Of a stretch of 64,000 nucleotides of DNA, positions 25,647-34,155 are shown piece after piece; positions within the stretch are counted from its first letter, which is position 1, and every line of letters begins with the position of its first letter. Location: the NCBI RefSeq assembly GCF_001691565.1, contig NZ_MAYO01000003.1:1402766-1466765 (forward strand). The letters run 5' to 3'. The DNA comes from Microbacterium oleivorans (GTDB lineage Bacteria; Actinomycetota; Actinomycetes; Actinomycetales; Microbacteriaceae). A program made the position numbers and the translations under genes. The notes beneath the pieces were generated by a model that did not search any database, had not been told where the DNA came from, and saw only the letters and a program-made list of their open reading frames with translations.

Positions 25647-26132
25647 ATGGGCGAGATGTCCACGCAGTCCGATCGAGAGGCGCGCACCCTGGCGGTGCGC
25701 GCCCTCGAAGGCGAATTCAGCGATCTGATCGCCCTGTTCCGCCGTCGGATCATCGAGAACGCCAACAGCGTCAGCCCCGGCATGCTGCCCGGTGCCTACA
25801 AGGTGTTCACGACGATCGCCCGCCACGAGCCGATCACGCAGTCCGCCCTCGCCGAGATGCTCATCCTCGACAAAGGACAGCTGAGCCGCACGGTCCGCGA
25901 ACTCACCGATCTGGAGCTCATCGAACGCACCCCCGACCCGACCGACGGTCGTTCCAGCCTGCTGACGGCGACCGACCACGGCCGGGAACGGCTCGCGGCG
26001 GCCCGCGGACCGCAGGAGGGGGCGCTGCTGGAGGCCCTGCGTGACTGGCGCGTCGAGGACATCGAGAACCTCGCGCACCTGCTGCACGCCCTCGTCGCCG
26101 GATCGCGGCCCGACAGCGGCCCCACCGCGTAG
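25647..26132 (+). CDS. MarR-family transcriptional regulator
   Basis: A 161-residue regulator. The winged helix is clear: EPITQSALAEMLILDKGQLSRTVRELTDLELIER, followed by the wing PDPTDGRSSLLTATDHG with the DxR motif of the MarR family. It begins one base after the exporter stop; ATG 25647 and ATG 25656 are both possible starts, and neither has a strong Shine-Dalgarno, so translation is probably coupled. As an exporter-linked MarR it should repress the operon until a toxic ligand binds it. The three TTGAC palindromes ahead of the exporter are the likely sites. Confidence 0.92.
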   Translation: MGEMSTQSDREARTLAVRALEGEFSDLIALFRRRIIENANSVSPGMLPGAYKVFTTIARHEPITQSALAEMLILDKGQLSRTVRELTDLELIERTPDPTDGRSSLLTATDHGRERLAAARGPQEGALLEALRDWRVEDIENLAHLLHALVAGSRPDSGPTA

Positions 26133-26258
26133 GCCGCCGTCGGGCTTCTCGACCCGGTGATGCCGATGTAACACCGCCGAGACAATGACGCGATTGACTG
26201 GTCGTCCACCGAGCACCCCCAGCGCCCGCCGTCGAGCGCTGGTGAGAAGGAGCAGCCG

Positions 26259-27290
26259 ATGCGATTCCGGCCGCTGCGATCAGCAGCCCCCACCGCGAGC
26301 GAGGTGGTCGAGGTGACCGCCCCTCCCTCGGTCATGCGCGCCGTCGTCTACGACGCGCCCGGCGAAGCGGACGTCCTGCGCGAGGCGCAGGTCCCGGTGC
26401 CCGCACCGGCGATGAGCGAACTCCTGGTGCGCGTGGTGGCCGCCGGGGCGAACCCCATCGATGCGAAGACCCGCTCCGGCCGGGGCGTGACGAGCCAGAT
26501 CCCCGGCTACCCCACCACGCTCGGCTTCGACTTCAGCGGCGTGGTGGTGGGGAGCCCTTACGAGACTCACCCGCTGCAGCCGGGCGATCCGGTCTTCGGC
26601 ATGGTGCCGTTCCCCCGCTCGGGCGGCGCCTACGCCGAGTACGTGGTCGTCCCCAGCCTGTCGGTCGCCCGCAAGCCGGCGTCGCTCTCGCACGTCGAGG
26701 CGGCCGGAGTCCCTCTCGCGGCGCTCACCGCATGGGGGCTCGTCGTCGAGACGGCGCACGCCCACGAGGGGCAGCGCGTGCTCATCCATGCCGGATCCGG
26801 CGGCGTAGGGCACTTCGCGGTGCAGCTGGCCGCCTACTTCGGCGCGCATGTCACGGCGACCGGATCCGCGGCGAACCTCGGTTGGCTCCGGGAACTCGGG
26901 GCATCCGTCGTCGTGGACTACTCGACGACGCGCTTCGAGGACGTCGTGGGCGAGATGGACGTCGTCATCGATCTCGTCGGCAATGTCCACGACGACACCG
27001 GTACCCGCTCGCTGGGAGTCCTGCGACCCGGCGGCCTCTACGTCATGGTCCCGACGGGCGCCTGGTCCGGATACGCGGATGCCGCAGCTGCCGCCGGTGT
27101 GCGCGCGACGTCCTACAAGGTCGTCCCGGACGGATCGGTGCTCGCGACGCTCGGGCGCCTGCTCGACTCGCGGTCGATCCAGGTCTTCATCGACCGCGTC
27201 TTCGACCTCGCCGACGCTTCCGCAGCCCACCGCGAGATCGAGCGGGGCCACGTCCGCGGCAAGGTCGTGCTCACGGTGGCGGACGCGTGA
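26259..27290 (+). CDS. NADP-dependent zinc-independent alcohol dehydrogenase/quinone oxidoreductase
   Basis: A 343-residue medium-chain dehydrogenase. GroES-like N-terminal half: VVAAGANPIDAKTRSGRG and LGFDFSGVVV. The nucleotide fold contains LIHAGSGGVGHFAVQLAAYFGAHVTATGS, the NADPH-binding motif of quinone reductase-like enzymes. No structural or catalytic zinc ligands are evident. It would reduce quinones or enones using NADPH; the true substrate is unknown. AAGGAG lies 7 nt before ATG 26259. The last base of its stop overlaps the start of the acylphosphatase gene (TGATG). Confidence 0.92.
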   Translation: MRFRPLRSAAPTASEVVEVTAPPSVMRAVVYDAPGEADVLREAQVPVPAPAMSELLVRVVAAGANPIDAKTRSGRGVTSQIPGYPTTLGFDFSGVVVGSPYETHPLQPGDPVFGMVPFPRSGGAYAEYVVVPSLSVARKPASLSHVEAAGVPLAALTAWGLVVETAHAHEGQRVLIHAGSGGVGHFAVQLAAYFGAHVTATGSAANLGWLRELGASVVVDYSTTRFEDVVGEMDVVIDLVGNVHDDTGTRSLGVLRPGGLYVMVPTGAWSGYADAAAAAGVRATSYKVVPDGSVLATLGRLLDSRSIQVFIDRVFDLADASAAHREIERGHVRGKVVLTVADA

Positions 27291-27568
27291 TGCGCCGCAT
27301 CAGGCTGGTCGTCCGCGGCATCGTCCAGGGCGTGGGGTTCCGCTACTCGATGCAACACGTCGCCCGCGGTGCCGGCGCGACGGGGTGGGTCCGGAACCTC
27401 GCGAACGGCTCGGTGGAAGCCGAGGTGCAGGGGGATGCCGCGGCGGTGGAGTCCGTCGTGGACTGGGCCGCGACCGGGCCGCGCGGAGGAGTCGTCGACG
27501 ACGTCGCGATGACCGAGCTGTCGCCGGTGGACGCCGAGGTGGGATTCGAGATCCGCCGCGACGCGTGA
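27290..27568 (+). CDS. acyP: Acylphosphatase
   Basis: A 92-residue enzyme with the complete family signature. VRGIVQGVGFRYSMQHVA holds the phosphate-binding loop and catalytic Arg (about residue 18), and GWVRNLANGSVEAEVQG holds the catalytic Asn (about 38). It hydrolyses acyl phosphates such as acetyl phosphate and 1,3-bisphosphoglycerate. Translation is coupled to the preceding oxidoreductase through a one-base overlap. It ends 3 bp from the convergent amino-acid transporter operon, so no terminator fits between them. Confidence 0.95.
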   Translation: MRRIRLVVRGIVQGVGFRYSMQHVARGAGATGWVRNLANGSVEAEVQGDAAAVESVVDWAATGPRGGVVDDVAMTELSPVDAEVGFEIRRDA

Positions 27569-27571
27569 GCG

Positions 27572-28357
27572 TCAGTCTTCGAGGGGCCGCAGGATGCGGT
27601 CGAGGAAGCGGCGCGTACGGTCGTTCTCCGGCGCCGTGAAGATGTCGCGGGGGTGCCCCCGCTCGACGATGACGCCGTCGTCGAAGAACACCACCTCGTC
27701 GGCGACCTGGCGCGCGAATTGAAGCTCGTGGGTGACGATGACCATCGTCCATCCCTCGTCGGCGAGCTCCTTCAAAACGAGGAGCACCTCGCCGACCAGC
27801 TCCGGGTCGAGCGCGCTCGTCGGCTCGTCGAACAGGAGCAGATCAGGCGCGAGGGCGAGGGCGCGGACGATTCCGACCCGCTGCTGCTGGCCGCCCGAGA
27901 GCTCGTGCGGGTACGCGTCGCGTTTCTCGGCGAGTCCCACGCGAGCCAGCAGTCGCTCGGCCTCGGCGATCGCGGCATCCTTCGCGACCCCGCGGGCGTG
28001 GACGGGCCCCTCGATCACGTTCTCGAGCACGGTGAGGTGGGGGAAGAGGTTGTTCTGCTGGAAGACCATGGCGGACCGGTCGCGAAGGGCCGCACGCTGC
28101 TCCTTCGCCGCCCTGCCCCTGGCGGGCTGCGCGAAGTCATGGCGCTGCCCGTCGGCGAAGGCGACCACGCCGGCGTCGGGCGCCTCGAGCCCGTTCAGGC
28201 ACCGGAGGACCGTGGTCTTGCCCGACCCGCTGGGACCGATGAGGCAGACGACCTGCCCGGGCGCGACCGAGAAGTCGACGCCGTCGAGGACGACGTTGTC
28301 GCCGAACGATTTGCGGAGCCCGGTGACGGACAGGAGGGGTGCGTCAGTGTGCGACAC
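27572..28357 (-). CDS. Polar amino acid (cystine-type) ABC transporter ATPase
   Basis: A 261-residue ATPase with all standard motifs: Walker [10 protein letters not shown]-loop [10 protein letters not shown], signature LSGGQQQR, Walker [13 protein letters not shown] and the switch His in IVTHE. It belongs to the GlnQ/TcyN class that serves amino-acid importers. Its start overlaps the permease gene by 14 bp. With the permease and binding protein it forms a complete three-gene importer, unlike the sugar importers in this window, which lack an ATPase. Confidence 0.94.
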   Translation of the reverse strand: MSHTDAPLLSVTGLRKSFGDNVVLDGVDFSVAPGQVVCLIGPSGSGKTTVLRCLNGLEAPDAGVVAFADGQRHDFAQPARGRAAKEQRAALRDRSAMVFQQNNLFPHLTVLENVIEGPVHARGVAKDAAIAEAERLLARVGLAEKRDAYPHELSGGQQQRVGIVRALALAPDLLLFDEPTSALDPELVGEVLLVLKELADEGWTMVIVTHELQFARQVADEVVFFDDGVIVERGHPRDIFTAPENDRTRRFLDRILRPLED

Positions 28358-29012
28358 GGCGGTCGAGCCTCCGTTCGATGCGGTCCTGCCCGAACGACAG
28401 GACGAGGCAGAAGAGCCAGTAGATGAACGCCGCCTCGATGTAGATGACCAGGAAGTCGAGGCTGAAGGCGGCGATGTTCTGCGCGACGCGGAACATCTCG
28501 GCGACGGTGATGGAGGCCACGAGCGACGTGTCCTTCACGAGCGAGATGAAGGTGTTGGACAGCGGCGGGACCGAGACGCGTGCCGCCTGCGGGAGGATGA
28601 TGCGCCGGAGCGCCGTCGCCCGCGGGAGCCCGACGGTGAACGCCGCTTCCCACTGCCCCTTGGGCACCGAGAGGATCGCTGCGCGGATGACCTCGGCGGC
28701 GTATCCGCCCACGTTCAGCGACAGGGCGATGACCGCCGCGAGGTACGCGTCGATCCGCACTCCGATCTGGGGCAGACCGTAGAAGATGACGAAGATCTGC
28801 ACGAGGAGCGGCGTGCCCCGGATCGCGGAGATGTAGAAGCGGGCGATGCCCGAGAGCAGCCGGTTGCCGGAGATCCGCATCAGAGCTGCGGCGATGGCGA
28901 GGACCAGACCGATCGCGAAAGAGATCAGCGCGAGCGGGATCGTCACGGTGATCCCGGCGCTGAACATCGGCCAGAACGAGGTCAGGATCAGGTGCCATGT
29001 ATCGGTGTCCAC
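28344..29012 (-). CDS. Polar amino acid (cystine-type) ABC transporter permease
   Basis: A permease of about 222 residues in the HisM/GlnP class with five hydrophobic segments. The amino-acid EAA loop reads [26 protein letters not shown] favour GTG 29012 because AAAGG lies 6 nt before it; the ATG at 29018 would overlap the ribosome binding site itself, though it adds only two residues. It forms a homodimeric channel with the ATPase encoded downstream. Confidence 0.93.
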   Translation of the reverse strand: MDTDTWHLILTSFWPMFSAGITVTIPLALISFAIGLVLAIAAALMRISGNRLLSGIARFYISAIRGTPLLVQIFVIFYGLPQIGVRIDAYLAAVIALSLNVGGYAAEVIRAAILSVPKGQWEAAFTVGLPRATALRRIILPQAARVSVPPLSNTFISLVKDTSLVASITVAEMFRVAQNIAAFSLDFLVIYIEAAFIYWLFCLVLSFGQDRIERRLDRRVAH

Positions 29013-29088
29013 CGGCATCCTTTCGCAGAACGGGGAACGGGCCCGGCAGTCGCGTCACCGCGCTCCGCCGAGCCCGTCGGGGCTGGTG

Positions 29089-29883
29089 TCACTCGGTGAC
29101 GTCGGCTCCGAAGTACTTGTCGCTGATCTTGGCGAGGGTTCCATCTTCGCGCAGGTCGGCCAGCGCGCCGTCGATCTTCTCGATGAGCGCCTTCTTGTCC
29201 TTCGTGGTGACGACCGCGCTCTTGGCGGGGTCGGTCTCGGCCGCGATCTTCAGGCCCGTCGGCCCGTCGGTCTTCTCGTAGTCGAGGAACGTCAGCTTGT
29301 CGTTGACGGTCGCCTCGACACGGTCCTGACGCAGGAGCTCGACAGCCTGTGCCCAGCCCTCGATCGGGGTGACGTCGGCGCCGGCCTCCTCGGCGAGCTT
29401 GTAGAAGTTGCTCGTCAGGGACTGCGCGGTCTTCTTGCCCTTGAGGTCGGCGAAGCTCGAGATCGAGTCGTCGCCCTCCTTGACCACGACGACGCTCGGC
29501 GAGACCGTGTACGGCTCGCTGAAGAGGTACTTCTGCTCCCGCTCGGGGTTGATCGAGACCTGGTTCGCGATGACGTCGACGCGGCCCGCGTCGAGACCGG
29601 CGAAGATGCCGTCCCACTGCGTCTCCTGGAACTCGATGTTCAGATCGAGCTTCTTCGCGACGGCTTCGATGATCTCGACGTCGTACCCGACGAGCTTGCC
29701 GCTCTCATCGTGGTAGGTGAAGGGACGGTAGGTGCCCTCCGTCGCGACCGTCAGGGTTCCCGCCTTCGCGAGACCGAGGTCGTCGCCGGCGCCCGAGCCG
29801 CTCGTGCTCGAGGAGCAGGCGGTCAGAGCCAGCACGGCGCTGAGGGCGAGGGCTCCGAGGGCGGCGATACGGCGACGGGACAT
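29089..29883 (-). CDS. Cystine-type amino acid ABC transporter binding lipoprotein
   Basis: A 264-residue family-3 solute-binding protein. Lipobox LALTAC is near residue 23. The ligand domain begins TLTVATEGTYRPFTYHDESGKLVGYDVEI, and WDGIFAGLDAGRVDVIANQVSINPER closely resembles cystine-binding TcyA/TcyJ proteins. L-cystine is thus the likely ligand but related polar amino acids cannot be excluded. It is first in the operon, with the permease 70-76 bp downstream. The ATG is preceded by AAGGAG. Confidence 0.93.
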   Translation of the reverse strand: MSRRRIAALGALALSAVLALTACSSSTSGSGAGDDLGLAKAGTLTVATEGTYRPFTYHDESGKLVGYDVEIIEAVAKKLDLNIEFQETQWDGIFAGLDAGRVDVIANQVSINPEREQKYLFSEPYTVSPSVVVVKEGDDSISSFADLKGKKTAQSLTSNFYKLAEEAGADVTPIEGWAQAVELLRQDRVEATVNDKLTFLDYEKTDGPTGLKIAAETDPAKSAVVTTKDKKALIEKIDGALADLREDGTLAKISDKYFGADVTE

Positions 29884-29994
29884 GGGTCTCCTTGGTAAGG
29901 GTGGCTGAGGGTCGGCACACGGGCGCGGTGGCGCACGAGGCCCCTCAGTACAACACGCATCCGACTGAATGATTCCCGCCGGTGACGGACTGTT

Positions 29995-31044
29995 TCAGTG
30001 CGGGCGCGCCGGAATCCCCGCAGCCAGCTCCGCGAAGACCTCCTCCGCATCCTCGGAACGCGACAGGCCCGCCGCCTGGCCCGCCCACATGGAGATGAGG
30101 TCCGCGTCGTTCGGCGCCGCCGCGCGGAACACCGCGGTCAGCCAGTTCTGCGCGGGGAAGGGCGCGACGGCATCCGCCTCCTCGATGGCGCGAACCGCGC
30201 GATTCGGGATGCCGCGGGCCAGCCGCCCGCTCATGGCACGAGTGAGGACCGTGTCGGTGTCCGCCGCCGCCCGCAGCGCGGTGCGGTGCGCCTCGGACGC
30301 CGCGGACTGCCGGGTGCGGAGGAACGCGCTCCCCACCTGCACGCCCGCCGCGCCGAGCGCGAAGGCCGCCGCGACACCCCGGCGGTCGGCGATCCCGCCG
30401 GCGGCGATGACCGGCACATCGACGGCGTCGACCACCTGCGGGACGAGGGCGACGGTGCCGACGAGGGACTCCTCCGCCCGCCGCAGGAAACTCACGCGAT
30501 GCCCGGCGGCTTCCGCGCCGCTCGCGACGATCGCGTCCACTCCCCCAGCCGCCAGCGCAACGGCCTCGGCGACGGAGGTCGCGGTCCCCACGACGCGGAT
30601 GCCGCGCCGATGCGCCTCGGCGACGGTCTCGGCCGCCGGCACGCCGAACACGACGCTGAGGGCCGCAGGCGCGGCATCCCACACCGCGTCGAGCTGCTCG
30701 TCGAGGGGAGGCAGGAAGGACTCCGGCAGGGGCGGCGGGGCGACCCCGGCGGCGCCGAGGAGCGGGGCGATCGCGGCGCGGGCGCGAGCGAGGTCGGTGT
30801 CGCCGGGTTCGACCTCGTCACCCGTGGGAAGCCAGAGGTTCAGCGCGAACGGACGCCCGGTGGCGGCGCGCAGAGCCGCGGCGGTCTCGCGGATGCGTTC
30901 ACCCGGATACCCGTACAGGCCGAACGATCCGAGACCGCCCGCCTCGCTGATGCTCGCGGTCAGGGGGATGGAGGACATGCCGCCGAAGGGCCCGAGCACG
31001 ATGGGTGCGTCGATGCCGAACAGTGTCTCGAGGTCGCCGGTCAC
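29995..31044 (-). CDS. Nitronate monooxygenase (2-nitropropane dioxygenase) family
   Basis: A 349-residue FMN enzyme of the nitronate monooxygenase/FMN-dependent TIM-barrel family. The N-terminus IVLGPFGGMSSIPLTASISEAGGLGS is typical, and VIAAGGIADRRGVAAAFALGAAGVQVGSAFL supplies the FMN phosphate site. GAEAAGHR is the conserved GxEAGGH-like loop with catalytic-type His. It oxidises alkyl nitronates to carbonyl compounds. The start is GTG 31044, 6 nt from TAGCGT (31051-31056), so a leaderless mRNA is likely. It lies between rplA and the cystine importer on the same strand. Confidence 0.9.
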   Translation of the reverse strand: MTGDLETLFGIDAPIVLGPFGGMSSIPLTASISEAGGLGSFGLYGYPGERIRETAAALRAATGRPFALNLWLPTGDEVEPGDTDLARARAAIAPLLGAAGVAPPPLPESFLPPLDEQLDAVWDAAPAALSVVFGVPAAETVAEAHRRGIRVVGTATSVAEAVALAAGGVDAIVASGAEAAGHRVSFLRRAEESLVGTVALVPQVVDAVDVPVIAAGGIADRRGVAAAFALGAAGVQVGSAFLRTRQSAASEAHRTALRAAADTDTVLTRAMSGRLARGIPNRAVRAIEEADAVAPFPAQNWLTAVFRAAAPNDADLISMWAGQAAGLSRSEDAEEVFAELAAGIPARPH

Positions 31045-31074
31045 GCGACGACGCTACCAAGGCGGGAACGACGA

Positions 31075-31102
31075 AGGGGCCCCACCCGGAGATGGAGCCC
31101 CT
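31075..31102 (-). terminator. Terminator after rplA
   Basis: AGGGGC (31075-31080) pairs with GCCCCT (31097-31102) around a 16-nt loop, just after the rplA stop. No U-tract; moderate support. It overlaps the upstream region of the nitronate monooxygenase gene. Confidence 0.5.
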
Positions 31103-31116
31103 GCTGTCTGGACGAC

Positions 31117-31806
31117 TCAGACGAGTGCGTTGACGTCCAGCGGGATGCCGGGACCGAACGTGGTCGAGATGGCGCCCTTCTGGATGTAACGGCCCTTCGA
31201 GCTCGAGGGCTTCAGACGCACGATCTCTTCGAGAGCGGCGGTGAAGTTCTCGTTGAGCTGCTCGGCCGAGAACGAGGCCTTGCCGACGACGAAGTGCACG
31301 TTGGCGTGCTTGTCGACGCGGAACTCGATCTTTCCGCCCTTGATCTCCTCGACGGCCTTGGCCGGGTTGGGGGTCACGGTGCCGGTCTTGGGGTTCGGCA
31401 TGAGGCCGCGGGGTCCGAGGACCTTTCCGAGGCGACCGACCTGGCCCATGAGCTCGGGGGTCGAGACAGCCGAGTCGAACGCGGTGTAGCCACCGGCGAC
31501 CTTCTCGATGAGCTCGGCGCCACCGACCTCGTCCGCACCAGCGGCGAGAGCGGCTTCGGCGGCGGGACCGGTCGCGAACACGATGACGCGGGCGGTCTTG
31601 CCGGTGCCGTGGGGCAGGATGACCGTGCCGCGGACCATCTGGTCCGCCTTGCGCGGGTCGACGGCGAGCTTCAGCGCGACCTCGACGGTCGAGTCGAACT
31701 TCGCCGAACCGGTCTCCTTGGCGAGGGCGACAGCCTGCTCGGAGGAGTAGAACGCGGAGCGGTCGATCTTGGCCGCTGCTGCTTCGTAAGCCTTGGACTT
31801 AGCCAT
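31117..31806 (-). CDS. rplA: 50S ribosomal protein L1
   Basis: A 229-residue protein covering the whole L1 family. Landmarks: [17 protein letters not shown] at the start, [34 protein letters not shown] in domain I, and [16 protein letters not shown], the diagnostic L1 motif, in domain II. L1 forms the mobile ribosomal stalk and can repress its own operon. It follows rplK by 13 bp. In the usual bacterial order rplJ would come next; here rplJ is about 17 kb away. Confidence 0.98.
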   Translation of the reverse strand: MAKSKAYEAAAAKIDRSAFYSSEQAVALAKETGSAKFDSTVEVALKLAVDPRKADQMVRGTVILPHGTGKTARVIVFATGPAAEAALAAGADEVGGAELIEKVAGGYTAFDSAVSTPELMGQVGRLGKVLGPRGLMPNPKTGTVTPNPAKAVEEIKGGKIEFRVDKHANVHFVVGKASFSAEQLNENFTAALEEIVRLKPSSSKGRYIQKGAISTTFGPGIPLDVNALV

Positions 31807-31819
31807 TGTTCTGTTCCCC

Positions 31820-32251
31820 TCAGCTCTCGACCGTGATGCCCATGGAACGGGCGGTGCCGGCGATGATCAGCGAGGCGGCCTCGATGTCGTTGGCGTTCAG
31901 GTCGGGCATCTTCGTCTCGGCGATCTGGCGAACCTGATCCTTGGTGAGCTTCGCAACCTTGGTCGTGTGCGGGGTTGCGGAACCCTTCGCGACGCCGGCG
32001 GCCTTCTTGATGAGCTCCGCGGCGGGCGGGGTCTTCAGGATGAACGTGAAGCTGCGGTCCTCGTAGACGGTGATCTCGACGGGGATGACGTTGCCGCGCT
32101 GCGACTCGGTCGCGGCGTTGTACGCCTTGCAGAACTCCATGATGTTGACGCCATGCTGACCGAGCGCGGGGCCGATCGGCGGCGCCGGGTTGGCTGCACC
32201 GGCGTTGATCTGAAGCTTGATCAGGCCGGTCACCTTCTTCTTCGGTGCCAT
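31820..32251 (-). CDS. rplK: 50S ribosomal protein L11
   Basis: A 143-residue protein typical of L11. It starts [18 protein letters not shown] with the conserved [21 protein letters not shown] motif of the N-terminal domain, which contacts the GTPase-associated centre, and ends with the rRNA-binding C-terminal domain ([18 protein letters not shown]). Ser/Lys-rich N-terminus suits methylation by PrmA. GAAAGGAAG lies upstream of the ATG. It is separated from nusG by a strong terminator, and a possible -10 TAGACT (32361-32366) suggests a promoter of its own. Confidence 0.98.
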   Translation of the reverse strand: MAPKKKVTGLIKLQINAGAANPAPPIGPALGQHGVNIMEFCKAYNAATESQRGNVIPVEITVYEDRSFTFILKTPPAAELIKKAAGVAKGSATPHTTKVAKLTKDQVRQIAETKMPDLNANDIEAASLIIAGTARSMGITVES

Positions 32252-32392
32252 TTCCTCTTCCTTTCACGAGCGAGGCGAATGCCTCGTTCTCCCACGGTCC
32301 CGGCGGATCCGGCTCGTGGTGGTGTCCGCGCGCACGACGAAACGGCGCACAAACCACATGAGTCTACCGCATCCGGCATCCCACGGCATGAC

Positions 32393-32418
32393 GAAGGCCC
32401 CGCCGGAGCGGGGCCTTC
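32393..32418 (-). terminator. Intrinsic terminator after nusG
   Basis: An 11-bp perfect GC-rich stem (GAAGGCCCCGC/GCGGGGCCTTC) with a CGGA tetraloop, 18 bp past the nusG stop. It separates secE-nusG from rplK-rplA. Confidence 0.8.
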
Positions 32419-32435
32419 GTGAGTCCTGCGGCGTG

Positions 32436-33452
32436 TTACTGCTTGGTGACCTGGTCGAACGAGAGCTCGACCGGGGTCTCGCGCTCGAAGAGCGAGACGA
32501 GCACCGTGAGCTTGCCGCTCTCGGGCTTGATCTCGGAGATCGACCCGGGGAGGCCCGCGAACGAGCCCTCCTTGATCGTGATCGTCTCGCCGATCTCGAA
32601 GTCGACCTCGGTGATGACCGAGCGAGCCTGCGTCGCGGAGCCTTTGGTGGCGGCGGCGCCCTTGGCGGGAGCGACCTCCTTGGCTTCGACGAGCGGCTTC
32701 AGCATGTTGAAAGCCTCTTCGAACCGCAACGGCGTCGGGTTGTGGGCGTTGCCCACGAAGCCGGTGACACCGGGGGTGTGACGCACGACCGACCAGGTGT
32801 CCTCGTTGAGCTCCATGCGCACGAGCACGTACCCGGGGATCCGGACGCGGTTGACCATCTTGCGCTGGCCGTTCTTGATCTCGACGACGTCCTCCATCGG
32901 GACCTCGACCTGGTAGATGTCCTCCTCGACCTCGAGCGTCGACTTGCGCTGCTCGATGTTGGCCTTCACCTTGCGCTCGAACCCGGCGTAGGAGTGGATG
33001 ACGTACCACTTGCCCTCGAGCGAACGGAGCTCCTGGCGGAACGCCTCGTACGGGTCGTCCGAGGTCTCGTCCTCGTCATCGCCGAGCTCGGGACCGTCGT
33101 AGGGGGCCACCTCGTCGGCTGCGGCCGCGGCGCGCTCGGCCTCTTCGTCGGCGAGCGACTCGGTGAGCACCTCTGCGGCGGCCTCGGCCTCGTCGGCCTG
33201 GTCGATCTCGAGCGCGTCGTTGACGATGCGGTCGGCTTCGGGGTCCTCGATCACGACGGCGTCCTCTCCGGTGGGCTCGTCCTCGACGGGCTCTTCGTCT
33301 TCGATGTGCAGCGCGGCGTGCTCGGCGGACTCGGCGGAACGCTCCTGGCCGGCCAGGACGTTGCCCTCCTGCGCCTCGTCGTCCTCACTGGACTGCTCCG
33401 CGGCGGTCGACCAGTCGGCGTCGTCGACATATCGTTCGGTCACGTCATTCAC
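32436..33452 (-). CDS. nusG: Transcription elongation/termination factor NusG
   Basis: A 338-residue NusG, nearly twice the 180 residues of the E. coli protein. The extra N-terminal portion (about 1-145) is highly acidic and low in complexity, a feature of actinobacterial NusG. The NGN domain follows (KWYVIHSYAGFERKVKANIEQR; IPGYVLVRMELNEDTWSVVRHTPGVTGFVG), then a KOW domain (GETITIKEGSFAGLPGSISEI). It binds RNA polymerase and links it to Rho and the ribosome. An Ala/Lys-rich linker between the two domains is also longer than usual. AGGGAAG precedes the ATG. Confidence 0.97.
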   Translation of the reverse strand: MNDVTERYVDDADWSTAAEQSSEDDEAQEGNVLAGQERSAESAEHAALHIEDEEPVEDEPTGEDAVVIEDPEADRIVNDALEIDQADEAEAAAEVLTESLADEEAERAAAAADEVAPYDGPELGDDEDETSDDPYEAFRQELRSLEGKWYVIHSYAGFERKVKANIEQRKSTLEVEEDIYQVEVPMEDVVEIKNGQRKMVNRVRIPGYVLVRMELNEDTWSVVRHTPGVTGFVGNAHNPTPLRFEEAFNMLKPLVEAKEVAPAKGAAATKGSATQARSVITEVDFEIGETITIKEGSFAGLPGSISEIKPESGKLTVLVSLFERETPVELSFDQVTKQ

Positions 33453-33551
33453 TTCCCTGCAGATTCGGCTTCGATGTTCGACGGCAACGCGGCGGGCGGT
33501 TCAGATGATCCGGGATGCCGTCCGTCACCGCGACGGATGATCGTCCCGACG

Positions 33552-33818
33552 TCACCTTGGAACGTCGAAGACGATGTTCGTGATCCAGGTGAAGAACAGG
33601 TCGAGCCCGTAGACGATGGCCATAACGACCACGACGAATCCGAGGACCACGAGGGTGAACTTCACCAGCTCCTGACGGGTCGGTGTCACGACCTTGCGGA
33701 GCTCGGCGATCACCTGGCGGATGAAAAGGGCGATCCGCTGGAAGAAGTTGAGCTTCTTCTCACGGGTGGCGCCGCTGCTGGCAGCGACGACCTCGCCGTT
33801 CGGCTCATCCTGGACCAT
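33552..33818 (-). CDS. secE: Protein translocase subunit SecE
   Basis: An 88-residue SecE. The family amphipathic stretch FFQRIALFIRQVIAELRKVVTPTRQELVKFT leads into one C-terminal transmembrane helix (VVLGFVVVVMAIVYGLDLFF). The N-terminal 20 residues are polar. It is an essential subunit of the SecYEG channel. It lies between tRNA-Trp and nusG, the near-universal order. AGGTGG precedes the ATG. Confidence 0.97.
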   Translation of the reverse strand: MVQDEPNGEVVAASSGATREKKLNFFQRIALFIRQVIAELRKVVTPTRQELVKFTLVVLGFVVVVMAIVYGLDLFFTWITNIVFDVPR

Positions 33819-33862
33819 TCAACCCACCTGTTGCTCGGTTCGAGTCAGCTGACGCTGACGCG

Positions 33863-33935
<73 letters not shown>

Positions 33936-34155
33936 AAGGTCTTGCGACCCGGGGATCCGCATTCCGTCCGACCCATGGGCACGGCAAAAGAATGCAGACA
34001 ACTGCGTGGACAAGCATACGGCATGGCTCGGAGGGTGGCGAACGCGCGGCATCCCTCGCCGTCGTCCGTCGCCGTCGCTAGGCTTGATCGGCCGTCCCGC
34101 AGCCGGCGCATCGGGGGGCGCGGCATCGGACGAACGACGACTACCGAGGAGCGCG

